Shown here: in pieces, positions 36,701 to 48,800 of the stretch
Position numbering within the stretch: position 1 is the first letter of the stretch
Layout of the letters: each line of letters begins with the position of its first letter
Assembly (NCBI GenBank): GCA_026413225.1
Contig: CM048576.1
Location: 6,270,501 to 6,334,500 of the forward strand
DNA: 64,000 nt
Direction: 5' to 3'
Source of the DNA: Otis tarda
Lineage: Eukaryota; Chordata; Aves; Otidiformes; Otididae
Position numbers and translations under genes: made by a program
Notes under the pieces: model-generated
What the model was told of the DNA's origin: nothing
The model's database searches: none
The model's input: only the letters and a program-made list of their open reading frames with translations

Positions 36701-39700
36701 GCTGATTGATGGCTTGGGGAGCTCCACAGCGGCCCCGGCACCTTCCTCCCCGCGCAGCTGGCTCCACCGAGGGCGTTGGACCCCGAGGAAACGGGGTGCT
36801 CTCAGCTGGCAGCGTCGGGGGCCGCTGGGGCTGTGGAGGGTGCGGTGTGCTCAGAGCAGGCAGGGGTATCCCCATGTTCCTCCGCGTGCCTCCAGTCGCA
36901 CGAGACCAGGGCACGTCCCTGCAGGGCTCTTCCTGCGGGGCGTTGGGTTCTGCCGCGTTTCCTGCCCCGCTGCGCCTGGGGTTGAAACTTAGTGGCTTCA
37001 AGTAACCGCTCGTAGCCACTCAGCTGGTGGCAGAGACAGACCCAGAGTCTCCATCAGCCCCTCTGACCTGCAGGCAGCCGCTTCCCTTCCTCTCCCGGGC
37101 ACGCGGGCCCTCCTTTCCAGCCCCGCGGCGCTCCCGCGTGCTGCCTGGCTTTGCGTGCCCCACGGCAGCGTCGGGAGAGGCCCTTTGGCCTTGCCCCGCT
37201 CCACACGCACCGGCTGTGCCGCGGGCAGGAGCGGCGTGCGAGGGCGGTGGGAGATGGAGAGGTGGACGTGCAGGGAGGGTGCGACCTCGTGCTGAATCCT
37301 CTCGCCTTTCCCCTGACAGATCTGGGAGTCCGTGCCGTACCTCGCCTCCTACGTGAGCCCCGTGCTGAGGGAGGGCAGGAGCATCCCGTTACTCCCGCAG
37401 GAGCTGGAGGTCGCCTGGAATGGTAAGAGGAGGTGTGCCACGTGAGAGCACGTGCTCACGCGCACCGAGGCCAGGGATCCAGCCCCATCCCGCTGGCACG
37501 GGGCGCGTGCTGACAGCCTGGCAGGACAAGCCCTGGGCTCTGCGCGGCCACAGAGGGGTTAAGCGTCGGGTGCCCCGGCTTTTTCCTCTCTCTTTCCGCT
37601 GCCCTTCCCCAGGGGACCTCTGTCTGTGGATGCGGTCCCCTCCCCATAACTCCCTCCCGCAGATTGATGTCCTTGAGGAGCCAGACAGGCATGAGCGAGC
37701 ACGGCCAGGCTGGGCAGCAGCCAGACCTGCTCCTCTGGCTTTGACCATTTTAGGGAATGCTCAGCTCCCGACTTGGCCAGCCTCTGTCCACATAAACAAG
37801 GCGCTGCTCCGGCTGCTACCAGTGGGAAGGAGAGCTCGGCCCCAGGCGGGGTCTGGCTCCGCAGGGGGCCTGGCCCCGCGCCCCTCGCTGCCCCAGCTGC
37901 AGCTCCTTCTGAGGTGCTGGGGGTTGGCAGCACCCAGAGGCTCTTCCCCAGGCCACAGGGCCCCTGGAAAGAGTTTGGAGCTCGGCAGGCCAGCACCCCC
38001 TTTGCGGGTGCTCCCGTCCCTCCCTTCCTCGGTGCAGGCTGAGGAGATGCCGGGCGGGCACGGGGCGCAGGCTCTCCCCCTCTCCTGTCCCTGCTCGGCT
38101 GGGCTGCTCCGGCTCCGCAGCACGCAGGTACCAGCGCCGCAGAGCCCCGGGGGGACAGCGGTGACACCCCGCTCCGCGGGCTGGCAGCGGGGTTGGCCCC
38201 TCTCTGCCTCTGAGGAGAGGGCTGGGGTCAGGCAGCTCCTTCTGCCCTAAAAGGAGCTGTGAGCTGCAGGCTGGGCAGCAGGCAGAGCTTGGGAGAGGCG
38301 GAAAAAAGCCGCTTTGGAGAGGTAGACGCAGAGGACGTGGGGCCTGCTGTCCCCCAGGAACCGTGGGCTGGCTGGGAGTCAGCCCTTTCCCCCCGCGGCC
38401 CCGGGAGCCTGCAGCCTCCCGGCTCTGGGGTGCGCCCGCCGCCCCGCTTAGATGTTGGGGAGCAGCCGCCTGCCGCCTGGCCGGGGCTGGGAGGAGGCCG
38501 AGCCGCGGGCTGGGATCCGCTCCGGAGCGCGCCGGGGTTTCCTGGGCTATAATTAGCAGCTGCGGGGCGGCGAGCGCCTGTGGAGCTGCGAAGGGTTTGA
38601 GACGGACACCAGGCTTCCCATCCCATCCCATCCCATCCCATCCCATCCCATCCCATCCCATCCCATCCCATCCCATCCCATCCCATCCCATCCCATCCCA
38701 TCCCATCCCTCTCTCTCCTGCGTGGCTCTGGGTGCAGAGCAGCCTCCCGGGCTGCCCGAAGCTGGCGCAGATCCCGGGCGGGCAGGGTTTGATGGAGCAC
38801 GAGGTGTTATTTCACCGCAAAGCGCTCTGGGTGGGCTCCTGAACCCGCGAGCCCTGGGTCGGGGCCGGGGGCGAGCTGGCTGTCGGGGAGCCCGCGGGGC
38901 GGTGGAACGAGTGGCGTAGGCAGCAGCTGGGCCCCACGCGTGAGGTGCGAGTTCGGCTGCGGGCAGGAGGCGGCTGCTGAAGGAGAGGGCAGGGAGGCGT
39001 CCCCGGGCCCCCTCCCTGCGAGCAGCGTGGGTTCCTGCCATCCTCCTGCACTCCTGGGATGCCCGGGAGTCAGCTTTCCCACTGCCACGCCGTTGCCTTT
39101 CCCCCCTCCTTCGTCACCACCTCCTCCTCACCCCTTTCTCAGCAGCCTTTCCCTCCTGGCTGAACCCAGGCAGGACAAAGGGCAGAGCTGCGGGCCGAGG
39201 ACAGCGGTGCCGGCCGCCTCCCGCGCCTCTGGTCCGGGAGGACCCGCCAGCCCCTGGCCCGTGGCAAGCAGCCCGAGTGCCACGTGGGGTCCCCGGGAGG
39301 GAGCGCGCCGGGACACCTTACCCTGTGCTCCCCTTCCCTTTCCCAGTCACCGCCGCCGACCTGGAGCTCTCCGGCATGAGAACGCTGGAGCACGTGGCCG
39401 TCACCGTCACCATCACCCACCCCCGCCGCGGCAACCTGGAGATCCGGCTCCTCTGCCCCAGCGGCATGGTGTCCCTGATAGGCACCACCCGCAGCATGGA
39501 CTCGTAAGCACGCAGGGGGACGGGGCCGCGCCCGGCCGCGTGTCTTGGCGGCGTTACCCTCTCATGGGCCGTTTCTCCTCGCCCTTTGGCAGGGACCCCA
39601 ACGGCTTTGCCGACTGGACCTTCTCCACGGTGCGGTGCTGGGGCGAGGAGGCGCAGGGCACGTACAGACTGGTCGTCAGGGACATCGGTGAGGCCTGCCC

Positions 39701-40943
39701 TCCGGGGTTCCTTCACGGGGCGGCGGCGGCCGCTCGGTGCCGCGTCCTGGGGAGCTGCCAGCCCAGCGCCTGGGCGGGCGCGGGTTAGCTCCGGTCCCGG
39801 CTGCTCCAACCCGTTTCTTCACCAGGAGATGAGAGCCTGAGGCCTGGGGCCTTGAAGCAGTGGCAGCTGACCCTGTACGGCTCCTCCTGGTCCCCGGCAG
39901 AGATGAAGGAACGGCAGAGGTAGGACGCCGCAGCCCCGTCCCGGCGGGGAGACGGGAGGTGGAGGGCTGAGGGGCGTTATCCGAAGTCCGAGCAGGGGCT
40001 GCTCGGCTGGAGCGGTGTTGCTGCGAGGTGCGCGGCAGGGTGAGGCTGCAGCGCGGCCCTGGCACGGGGCGCTGCGGCTGCCCCCATGCACCGCGCAGGG
40101 GAGCCCTGGGCCGTGCAGAGCAGCTCTGCCGGCTGGCTCTGACCCAGGAGGTGACCCTGGGTGGTGGAAGAGGCGCTGCGGGCCCTTTGGGGGCCCTTCC
40201 TGGAGCAGCCCTGCCCGCGAGACCCTGACGGGGCACCTCTGTCCCGCAGGCTGCTGGAGGAGGCCATGAGCGGGCGGTACCTGAGCAGCGATTTCTCCCT
40301 GCCCTGCCCGCCGGGGCTGGAGATCCCCGAGGAGCAGCGCTACGTGATCACGGCCAACACCCTCAAGGTGAGCTGGCGCCGGGCGGGGAGACCCCGTCGT
40401 CTGCGGGACGGGCTGGAGGAGCGGGAGCCGGCGGGGGCTGACCCTCCTGGCGCCGTGCCCTCTCCGCTGCGCGGCGGCGGGGCTCCGGGGTGGCTGGGGG
40501 CTTTGTTTCTCAAGGGCTTAGCTCCTCCGCAGACCCTCCTGCTGTTGGGATGCTTTGCCGTGTTCTGGACTTTCTACTACATGCTGGAGGTGTGCCTGAG
40601 CAGGAACAACGTGGGGCTGGACGTGACCTGCCACGGCCCCGCCGCCTGCAGGTGGTACCGGGAGGCAGGCAAGCGCAGAGCCCTGGAGAGCGGCCTGGAG
40701 ATGGAGTCGGTGCCGCTCTACCGCGAGAAGGACGCCGACGACGTCGAGGTGGAGTCTGAGCAGCCGCAGCCCGGCCAGGAGGACGAGGGGGAGGAGGGGT
40801 CCTGGACTCCCACGCACCCCAAGCTTCCCAGCAGCGGCAGAGCCGCGAGCTTCCGCGAGGCAGCGCCCGCCGGAGCGGGGTACCTTGGCCGGGAGGCGAC
40901 GGCCGAGCTCCTCTTGGAGGACAGGGAGCAGCAGGCGTGCTAG
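27703..40943 (+). CDS. PCSK7: PCSK7, proprotein convertase subtilisin/kexin type 7 (PC7)
   Basis: PC7 is a membrane-bound, calcium-dependent serine protease of the trans-Golgi and endosome system that cleaves after paired basic residues. It has the order signal/prodomain, subtilisin domain, P domain, transmembrane helix and cytosolic tail. The start at 27703 ([11 protein letters not shown]) is 12 bases into exon 2 and fits the family N-terminus. The prodomain ends at RSKR (135-138), before [15 protein letters not shown]. The catalytic triad is Asp184 ([11 protein letters not shown]), His225 ([12 protein letters not shown]) and Ser403 ([14 protein letters not shown]); the oxyanion Asn is 326 (SGNGGQ). 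The P domain includes [17 protein letters not shown] and [18 protein letters not shown]. The transmembrane helix is at about 664-685 ([19 protein letters not shown]). The product is 799 aa (human 785), with a longer acidic tail ending EDREQQAC. It is divergent from RNF214 and convergent with TAGLN. Confidence 0.97.
38616..38705. repeat. (TCCCA)18 microsatellite in PCSK7 intron
   Basis: Eighteen uninterrupted copies of the 5-base unit TCCCA, ending in TCCCT. On the minus strand the unit is TGGGA, G-rich but without the GGG spacing of a telomere repeat. It creates a spurious antisense frame of repeated WDGMG. The perfect copies suggest length polymorphism. Confidence 0.97.
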
Positions 40944-41930
40944 CTGGGGCCGGGGCTTTCGGCTGCACCCTCTCGGTACGTCGGGCGGCAGAGGCTCCCT
41001 GAGCCGCCGGGACCGTGGCCGCCGCGTCCTGCGGAAGGCGCTGTGGGAAGCGGCTCGGAAACGAGGAGAAAGAGTGCTGGCGGCGGAAGGGGAGCGTCCC
41101 TTTCCCTCACTCTGGAAAACAAAGCAAGCCTTAAACCCGTTCCTAAGGGAGCGGGCCCTGCAGCGGCGCGCGGGGCTTCCCTGTGCGCGTGGAGCAAGGC
41201 CCCGCGCCGATGAGCGAGGCCCCGCGCCGACGTCTCCTGAGCGCGTGGCGGAGCCACGCACTGAGCCCCCTGCACGCCACGGCCTCGTGGCACGGGGAAA
41301 AAGCGTCACTTGGTCCCCAATTTCTGCAGAGCGAGCCTGGAAAACACGGCGGGGCCCCTGGCAGCTGCCTCTGCAGGCAGGGACCCGGCAGCGCTGTCGT
41401 CGCCCACCCGCTGGGCTGGGAGCTGGCCAGTACGCACCAGTTCGGCCCAGCTTCGAGGTGGGGAGTCGTTCCGCCCCGCGCTTGCTCCCCGTCCCCTGCG
41501 CTTTGACCCCGCCGTCGCCTCTCTCCTGCTGCCGCCCAGCAGCCGCGCGGCCGCGGGGCGGAAGGCGGCGGGGCGTTGTCGCCGTCCTGCGCGGGGGCGG
41601 GACAGGGCTGTCCCGCTGCGGCGGGCGCGGACGCAGTGCCGGCGGCAGGGACCGTGGCGGCGCGAGCTCGCTGCGTCCCCGGTCTGCCTCCCCGCTGCTC
41701 GCCGGGCCGGCGTTCGCGCCCCGTGCGCGAGAGGGCCGCGGCCGCGGGCGCTGCCGGCGTTGGGCCGGGAAGGGGAGGCCGAGTTGCGCTGGCAGTGGCT
41801 CGTCGGCGCGCGGGGCTGGCTTGTTTACGTGTCTGTGGGTTCAGCGGTTTATTTTTTTAAAGCTGGGGTTTGTTTTTCTAATCGGCAGAGCCCTTTTGCG
41901 TAGCTTTCCAAATAAAGTCTTAAAAACCCT
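40944..41930 (+). terminator. PCSK7: PCSK7 3' UTR with poly(A) signal at 41911-41916
   Basis: The stop codon is followed by about 970 bases of GC-rich UTR. A clean AATAAA at 41911-41916 sits in a local AT-rich patch. Cleavage is expected about 15-25 bases later. TAGLN, coming from the other side, ends near 42.24 kb, so the two 3' ends are only about 300 bases apart. Confidence 0.8.
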
Positions 41931-42251
41931 CCTCTCCCTCCTCTGTCACTCCCCTGGCTGGGGAAGCGTGAGTCACCCGGCGCCTCCCAACCCCGGGGGC
42001 CGCGGGGACGCCGGGACGGGGCGCTGGGGCTGCTGCTGGCCACCCGCACCCCTCCGAGCCGCGCTCCCGGGGAGCGGGCGTAACCGGGGCCGCGTCCCCA
42101 GCTCTGCTTTTCCCAGGCTGGGAGCGGACGCAGCCCGGGCGACCCGAGCGGCTTTTACGGAGCGATGGCTTCGGCTGGCCCGGCGCCGCTGGCCCGGGGC
42201 GAGGCGGCGGGCGGGAGGAAACCTCGTCAGGCTGCGCTGGATGAATAACCC

Positions 42252-42768
42252 TTTAATTTTGGCAAAAACCAAGTACAAAACCGAGGCCAATTTTCTTTTC
42301 TCCCCGTTCGCAAGGATCTCTGCGGCGGTGGCGCGGGGCTGCGGGCAGGCGGGGCGGCTCCGGGGGCTGGGGCGCGCGCCCTTCCCGCCCGCCGTCCCGG
42401 GGAGGAGGGCGGTGGGGCACCCGCGGGTGCCGGCGAGCGCGGCGCGGCGTGGGCAGGACCGGCTGGCGGCGGGGCTCGCGGGGGCGCGGCGGGAGCGTGC
42501 GAGGCCGGCGGGGAGCGGCCGCCCGGGCGCGGCGCGAGCGTGGAGGGCCGCCCCGGCGTCGGCGAGGCCGGGCGCGTGGCCGCGCGCGAGGGCGGTGGCG
42601 GGGCGCGCGCGGCCGTTGGTTGCGCTGGAGGGCGGTTTGGGCTGGCTGGCGTTTCCTTTTCAATAAATACCAATCGGTGAGAGGCGGTGGCGGCCGCTGC
42701 GGCGCGCGGGGCCGGGGGGAGCGAAGACGGAGGTCCCGGCTGGGGCTGGGGGCGGCGAGGGGGGCTGC
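42252..42768 (-). terminator. TAGLN: TAGLN 3' UTR with ATTAAA poly(A) signal
   Basis: TTTAAT at 42252-42257 is ATTAAA on the minus strand, about 510 bases after the stop codon. It is the best poly(A) signal available on that strand. A plus-strand AATAAA at 42661-42666 faces the wrong way for this gene, and on the minus strand that spot reads TATTTATT, an AU-rich motif in the UTR. Confidence 0.6.
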
Positions 42769-43677
<909 letters not shown>

Positions 43678-44018
43678 GTCTACGGCAGGTGGGAGACCTG
43701 CCGGCGGGACGGGGACCCTCAGGCTGCGGAGACGCTCTCCCTCTGCGCGGGGAGACCCCCCAGCACCCCGAGGTGGCCACCTCCCGCCTTGGCGCAGGGG
43801 GACGTGCCCTCCTCCCGGCTCTTCCCTCGCCCTGCAGCGGCCATCCGGCTCCGTCCGGCCGCGTTTGGAGGTGGGTGCGCGGCCGTGCCCCCCACAGACA
43901 GATGCTTCCCGTCCCGGCGGAGGCGCCTTGTCCCCCTCCCCAGCTCGGGCTGCGCAGGAGAGCAGCGTCCTCCCCGTCCCCTGCCCGCTCAGCCTCCGCT
44001 GAGGCAGCGCGGCCGCGG

Positions 44019-44075
44019 TGCCGTGGGGTGGCCGAGGTGCCGTGGGGCGGCCGTGGTGCCGTGGGGCGGCCGCGG
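44019..44075. repeat. Three-copy 19-base repeat in TAGLN intron 1
   Basis: Three tandem copies of TGCCGTGGGGYGGCCGNGG. No function is suggested. Confidence 0.8.
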
Positions 44076-44365
44076 CGCAGCAGGTCCTGGCGCTGGGGAG
44101 GAGCGCAGGTGGGAGCCGTGCCCTTGCTGCCGGCCGTGCCGGGGTCCCCGCGAACCCAGGGGGGTACGCAGGGGTGCCCCGGGAGCCTCGCAGGCAGCCT
44201 GCGCCCCCATCCCGGGCACCGCCAGGCACACCCAGCGCCGCCACAGCCGGCTCCACGCTGCCCCGGCCCGGCCGGGCACCGGGGGGCTGCGCGCAGACCC
44301 CAGCCTCGCCGCGCGCGGCAGTGCCTGTTGCTGGCGGCATCGCCAGCCCAGCGAGCCGCGTCCCC

Positions 44366-44560
44366 TCATCCTGGGAGCGGCATCCCCATCCCAGGGAGCG
44401 GCATCCCCATCCCAGGGAGCGGCATCCCAGGCGCAGGGCGCGGCATCGCCGTCCCGCGGAGCAGCATCCCAAATGGAGCAGTGGAACCCCCATCCGGGAG
44501 CAACGTCGCCACCCCAGGCACGGGGTCCCCATCCCGGGGAGCAGCACCCCGCGGCCAGGG
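44366..44560. repeat. 21-base minisatellite in TAGLN intron 1
   Basis: About three near-exact and three degenerate copies of a 21-base unit containing ATCCCAGGGAGCGGC. The period is a multiple of three, so it forms false 7-residue repeat peptides on both strands. Confidence 0.8.
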
Positions 44561-44620
44561 GCTGGCGCCCCCACCCCGGGCGCCCTCCCCGCCGCCCTCT
44601 CCCCCCGCCGCGGGACTTAC

Positions 44621-44680
44621 GAGCGGCTCTGACGGAGGCGAGGGGCGATGCGGAGCGCGGGAGCCAGCGCACTGCACAGT
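44621..44680 (-). other. TAGLN: TAGLN non-coding exon 1 (5' end approximate)
   Basis: A strong minus-strand donor (gtaagt) lies at 44619-44620. Placed against the two conserved CArG boxes, whose mammalian positions are near -147 and -273, this puts the start site near 44.67-44.69 kb. Intron 1 then runs to about 43690. Confidence 0.6.
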
Positions 44681-44812
44681 TGGGAGGCCGACCCCGCGCT
44701 AAAAGCCAGGCGCTGGGACAGTGATGTCAGCGCAGCGCGGGGGCCGCCCCCCCCAGCCCTCCCTCCCGGGGCGCGCCGGCCCCGCAGCGCACCGGGACTC
44801 TGGCCCAGGCAC

Positions 44813-44947
44813 CATATTTGGGGAAAGACTCCGAAAAATCGGCGACTCGGGCCCGCGCCCGAGCATTCCCCGCGTGCCTCCGCCCCACTGGCTTCGGAGG
44901 CAGGGAGGCCGCGGGGCCGGGGGCTGAGGGACCAAGTCCTTTTATAG
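44813..44947 (-). promoter_or_regulatory. TAGLN: TAGLN smooth-muscle promoter: CArG-near, TCE-like, MCAT and CArG-far sites
   Basis: On the minus strand CCAAATATGG (plus 44813-44822) is a perfect SRF-binding CArG box, identical to the mammalian SM22-alpha CArG-near. CTATAAAAGG (plus 44938-44947) is one base from the mammalian CArG-far. The two are 125 bases apart, close to the roughly 126 of mammals. Between them are CAGTGGGGCG (44881-44890), nine of ten bases of the TGF-beta control element, and a TEAD-type CATTCC at 44864-44869. The expected mode is SRF/myocardin control in smooth muscle. Confidence 0.85.
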
Positions 44948-45354
44948 CCCGGCCGCGCGAGCCGCCGAGGGCCTCTGCCCTGACTTCATGGCTGGTTTCC
45001 CCGTGCGCTCACCGCCGCGCAGCCGGGGCGGCCGAGCGGGGCTCGGCGCGGGGGCACGGCCCTCGGCGGGCGTCGCTGCGGGCCTCGCGCCTGGGCGTCC
45101 CGCGGCCGTCCCCGGGATTCGCGCTGCCCCGGGCGGGCACGGGCCGCTCGGCGAGGCGCGTGGCCGCCCCGGTACCCGGCTGCGACGCCGCGGGGAGCCC
45201 CGGCCCCGGGACCCTCGCTGGCCACAAAGTGGGCGCCCCAACCCAGCCCCGCCGACCCGGCCCCCCGCGCCCCGCGGAGCGCCACCCGGGCCCCGCAGCA
45301 TCGCCCCTCTCCCGAAATCCCGGCGGGAAGGAGGCGCGGGCAAAGTGCAGACAC

Positions 45355-45856
45355 TTTAATGCGAGCCCCTGCCCGGGAGAGCCAGGCGCTGGGCGGCGGG
45401 GGGCACCAACGCCCGACGCCCCCCCGAGACGCCGAGGCGGACGCGTTCGGGGCCTCTCCCGCCATCGCCGCCGTGCCGGACGCGCGGACCCCCGCGTCCC
45501 ACCCCCACGACTCAGGCACTGAACAGAGACCCGCACCCGCGCGCTCGGGGGGCCGGGGGACCGCCAGCACGACGCTCGCCCTGGCCCCCGCGCCGCGGGC
45601 GCACGGCCGCGCGGCAGCAGCACCTTTTCCAGTGTCACTCGCCACCGAGGACAGGAGCGCCACCAGGCCCCCCGCCCCCTTTTTGGCTACGAGGAGCCCA
45701 GGGAGGGACCCGGCCGGCGGGCACGAGGCACGCCGGGACCCCCAGGCTTGGCGGGGAGGGGGACGGAGCGGCTGCCGGGACGCGCAGCACATCCCTCCCC
45801 GGGGGCTGCGGGCGGGCGTTTGGCACGGTCCCGGGGCGGCGGGCGGGCGCGGGCCC
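45355..45856 (-). terminator. SIDT2: SIDT2 3' UTR with ATTAAA poly(A) signal
   Basis: TTTAAT at 45355-45360 is ATTAAA on the minus strand, about 500 bases past the stop codon, in otherwise very GC-rich DNA. Only about 400 bases then separate it from the TAGLN CArG-far box. Confidence 0.7.
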
Positions 45857-48800
45857 CTAGAAGACGTAGATCTTGTCCCGCTGGACGCAGTCCAGGTCAT
45901 CGTCCAGCGTCAGCAGCACCTGCGGAGCGAGGGGAGCGGGGCCGCGGTGAGCGGGGCCGCGGCGCGCGGGGGCGGCGGGGGGCGGCCTGCACCCACCAGG
46001 AAGGAGCCGAACATGGCGATGGAGGAGAGGAAGTGCCAGATGTCGTGGTCGTCGAAGAAGTCGAGCAGGATGCAGTCGCGGTTGTGCTCCCGGGACTCGG
46101 CCGGCGTTTTCTGTCGGGGACGGGGACGGACGTCACCGCGCCGGCCGGCGGCCCCCCGGCCCCCCCGCCCCGCGCCGCCCCGGCCGCCCCGCTCACCTGC
46201 CAGGTGCTGAGCCCCTGGAAGAAGAAGAAGAGGGCGAAGCCCCAGACCACCGAGGTGCCGACGATGCAGAGCAAGGGGATGAGCTTGATGCGCTCGCCGC
46301 TGCGCAGCTGGGGGAGAGGCCGGGGTCAGGGCGCGGGCAGGGGCGCCCGTCCCCGCCGGGCATGCGGCACCCCCCCGCTGGCGCGCGGGCCGGGGGGCTC
46401 GCTCGCACCTTCATGATGATGTAGAAAGCGAAGTAGAGGAGGAGGTTGCAGATGCCGATGGCCAGCAGGTAGGAAGCGAAGTCATTGGGGCGGACGATGA
46501 GGCCGTAGGCAGCGCTGGGGAGGCGGGGGGGTCAGCCGGCCACAGCTGCCACGAGCTGGCAGTCCTCAGCCCGGAGCCGAGCGCGGCTGCCGGAGCGCGA
46601 GCGGCAGGAGGTCCGGCCCCACACTTACAGCGACCAGTTGACGATGTTCCCCATGACCAGGAGCACCATTCGGTCCTGCGGAGGGCGAGGGGGGCCGTGA
46701 GGGGCAGGCGGGGGGGACAGAGGCGGGGACCCCCGCGCCGCGAGCCGCCGCGCCGGCACTCACCACGTACATGGGCCCGCTGCACTGCCGCACGCAGTCG
46801 GTGTACAGCACGTGCAGCATCCTGCGCGGGATGCCCGAGTCTGCGGGGAGAGGAGAGGCCGTGCTGTACCGCCGGGGGCCGCCGCGCCGCCCCCCGCCCA
46901 CCCCGCCGGCGGCGGAGCCCCCGCCTCACCCAGCTTCCAGCGCCCCATGTAGTAGAGCTGGGTGCTGAGCAGCAGCGTGGCCAGGATGTGGATGACGGAG
47001 AAGACGATCCAGAACGCCGTGTTCCCCTTGCCGAAGACCTGCGGGGCGGCGAGCGGGGCGGCGGGCAGCGGGCCGAGGGGGGGTTTCCGCCGGCCGCCCG
47101 CCGCTCCGCCGGCGCCCGCCGCACTCACCACGCCGACGACGGAGAAGAAGATGACGAGGGCCAGGCAGGCGTAGGCGCTGTAGGCGCTGGCGTTGATGTC
47201 CGGGTGGCGCTTCTGGTAGAGCTTCAGCATGCAGAGCCCCGCGATCATGTACATGAAGGAGGTGTCTGCGGCGGGGGGGCACGGCGGTGAGCGGGGCGGC
47301 CCCAGCGCGGGCGGCGGGGGGCCGGGGGGCACTCACCGAACTGGAAGTTGGTGTAGTTGGGGCAGACGTGGTAGCAGGCGCTGAGCAGCCCCTCCATCAT
47401 CAGCGCCGTGCCCATGGCGTAGAAGAGCCCGAAGTGCTTGGGGATGCCGCACTCCTGCGGGGCGGAGGGGAGGCTGGGGCGGGGGGTCCCGGGCGGCCGA
47501 GCCCCCCCGGCGGCGCGGCCCTTACCAGGGCGTGCGCGTCGTTGCGCAGCAGCGCGCGGTTGTAGTTGATCTCCCGCTGCAGGATGATGAGGAGGAAGAG
47601 GAGGCCCAGCAGGACGTAGCCCAGGTTGCTGAGGATGTTGTTGAAGGCGCTGCGAGGGGGCGGCGCGGGCGTGGGTGCTGCGGGCCCCTCGCCCTCCCCG
47701 CCGCGGCCCCGCCCGGGGCGTGGGCGACCCCCAGCCGCCCCCCGTCCCCCCCAAACCCACCTGAGGTTCCCCAGAGGGTGGGCGCAGAGGAAGTTGTAGT
47801 AGCAGATGTCCTGGTTGCCGGTGACGTTCACCACCTGCGGGCGCGGGGAGAGGGTGGGACGAGGGGCCGCGGGGGCCGCCCCGGGGCGCAGGGACGCCCC
47901 CGTCGCGGCGGGGCAGCGGCGGAGCCACGCTCACCGTCTGGTAGGTGATGACCAGCTGGACGACCGGGAGGGCGTAGAAGACGGCGATGGTGGCGATGTT
48001 CCTGGGAAAGGCGGGGGGGGTCAGGGGGTCCCGCCGCCCGCCCCGGCTCGGGGCGCCGCCCCGCGCCCCCCGTCCCCGCCGTCCCCGCTCACCAGAAGTA
48101 GATCTGGTACTTCTTGCGCAGCACCCGCTTGTCCTTGCGGGCCAGGTCGGCCACGCAGAGGTATTGCTGGAAGGAGAGGCGGGTGGGGGGCTCGCCGCGG
48201 CCGGGGGGGCAGCCGGCGGGGGCGCGGGGGGCGCGGGGCGGGACGCACCTTGGTGCGGATGACGTTCTTGTCGTAGTCGATGTCGGCCAGCGTGTCGTAG
48301 TCATCCTCCTCCACCGAGCTGAGCGAGTCCAGGCGCGGCCGGCCGGCCACGTTCTCCAGCGACCGCTCCCCTGCGGCCGAGCCGGCGCCGTCAGCAGAGC
48401 CCCCGCCAGCGCCCCTCGCCGCCCACCCCCGATCGCCCCCAATTAACCGCTCAGCCCCCTCCTCGGGGACGGGCTGCAGCTCGCCCCGCTCCGCCCGAGC
48501 CCCGGGGACACGCGCGGGGGCGCGGGGACAGCGCGGGGGGCAGGAGGACGACGTCCCCCGCGGCCGCGCGGGCGCAAGGCCGGGGCAGGGCGGATTTTGG
48601 CTGGATTGGCCCGTCCCTGCCCGGTACCCGCATCTACCCATGGCAATGCTCAGCGGCCTCATCGGGGCGGAGGGCGTGCGCCGCTTGAACTGCTCCTGCC
48701 CTTCAAAGGAAAGCGAGAGTTACCGCGGCGGGAGCGGGGCTGAGCCCCCGGGGGGGCTCCCCGGCGCGTGGCCGTCCCGCCGGCCGGCGACGCCGACGGA

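Larger units (their letters stand above)
27691..40943 (+). other. PCSK7: PCSK7 exon map
   Basis: Coding exons: 27691-28161 (ATG at 27703), 28629-28763, 29159-29324, 30328-30418, 30853-30907, 31900-32038, 32380-32480, 35358-35525, 36335-36442, 37320-37422, 39347-39503, 39593-39687, 39826-39919, 40250-40367 and 40533-40943 (TAG stop). They total 2400 coding bases with matching phases throughout. The longest introns are 32481-35357 and 37423-39346. Apart from the TCCCA repeat in the second, I recognise nothing functional in them. Confidence 0.88.

Noticed and set aside
40885-42666. 593-codon plus-strand frame beginning in the last PCSK7 exon
   Set aside because: It overlaps the PCSK7 C-terminus in another frame and its 3' UTR; the composition is Arg/Ala/Gly/Pro noise.
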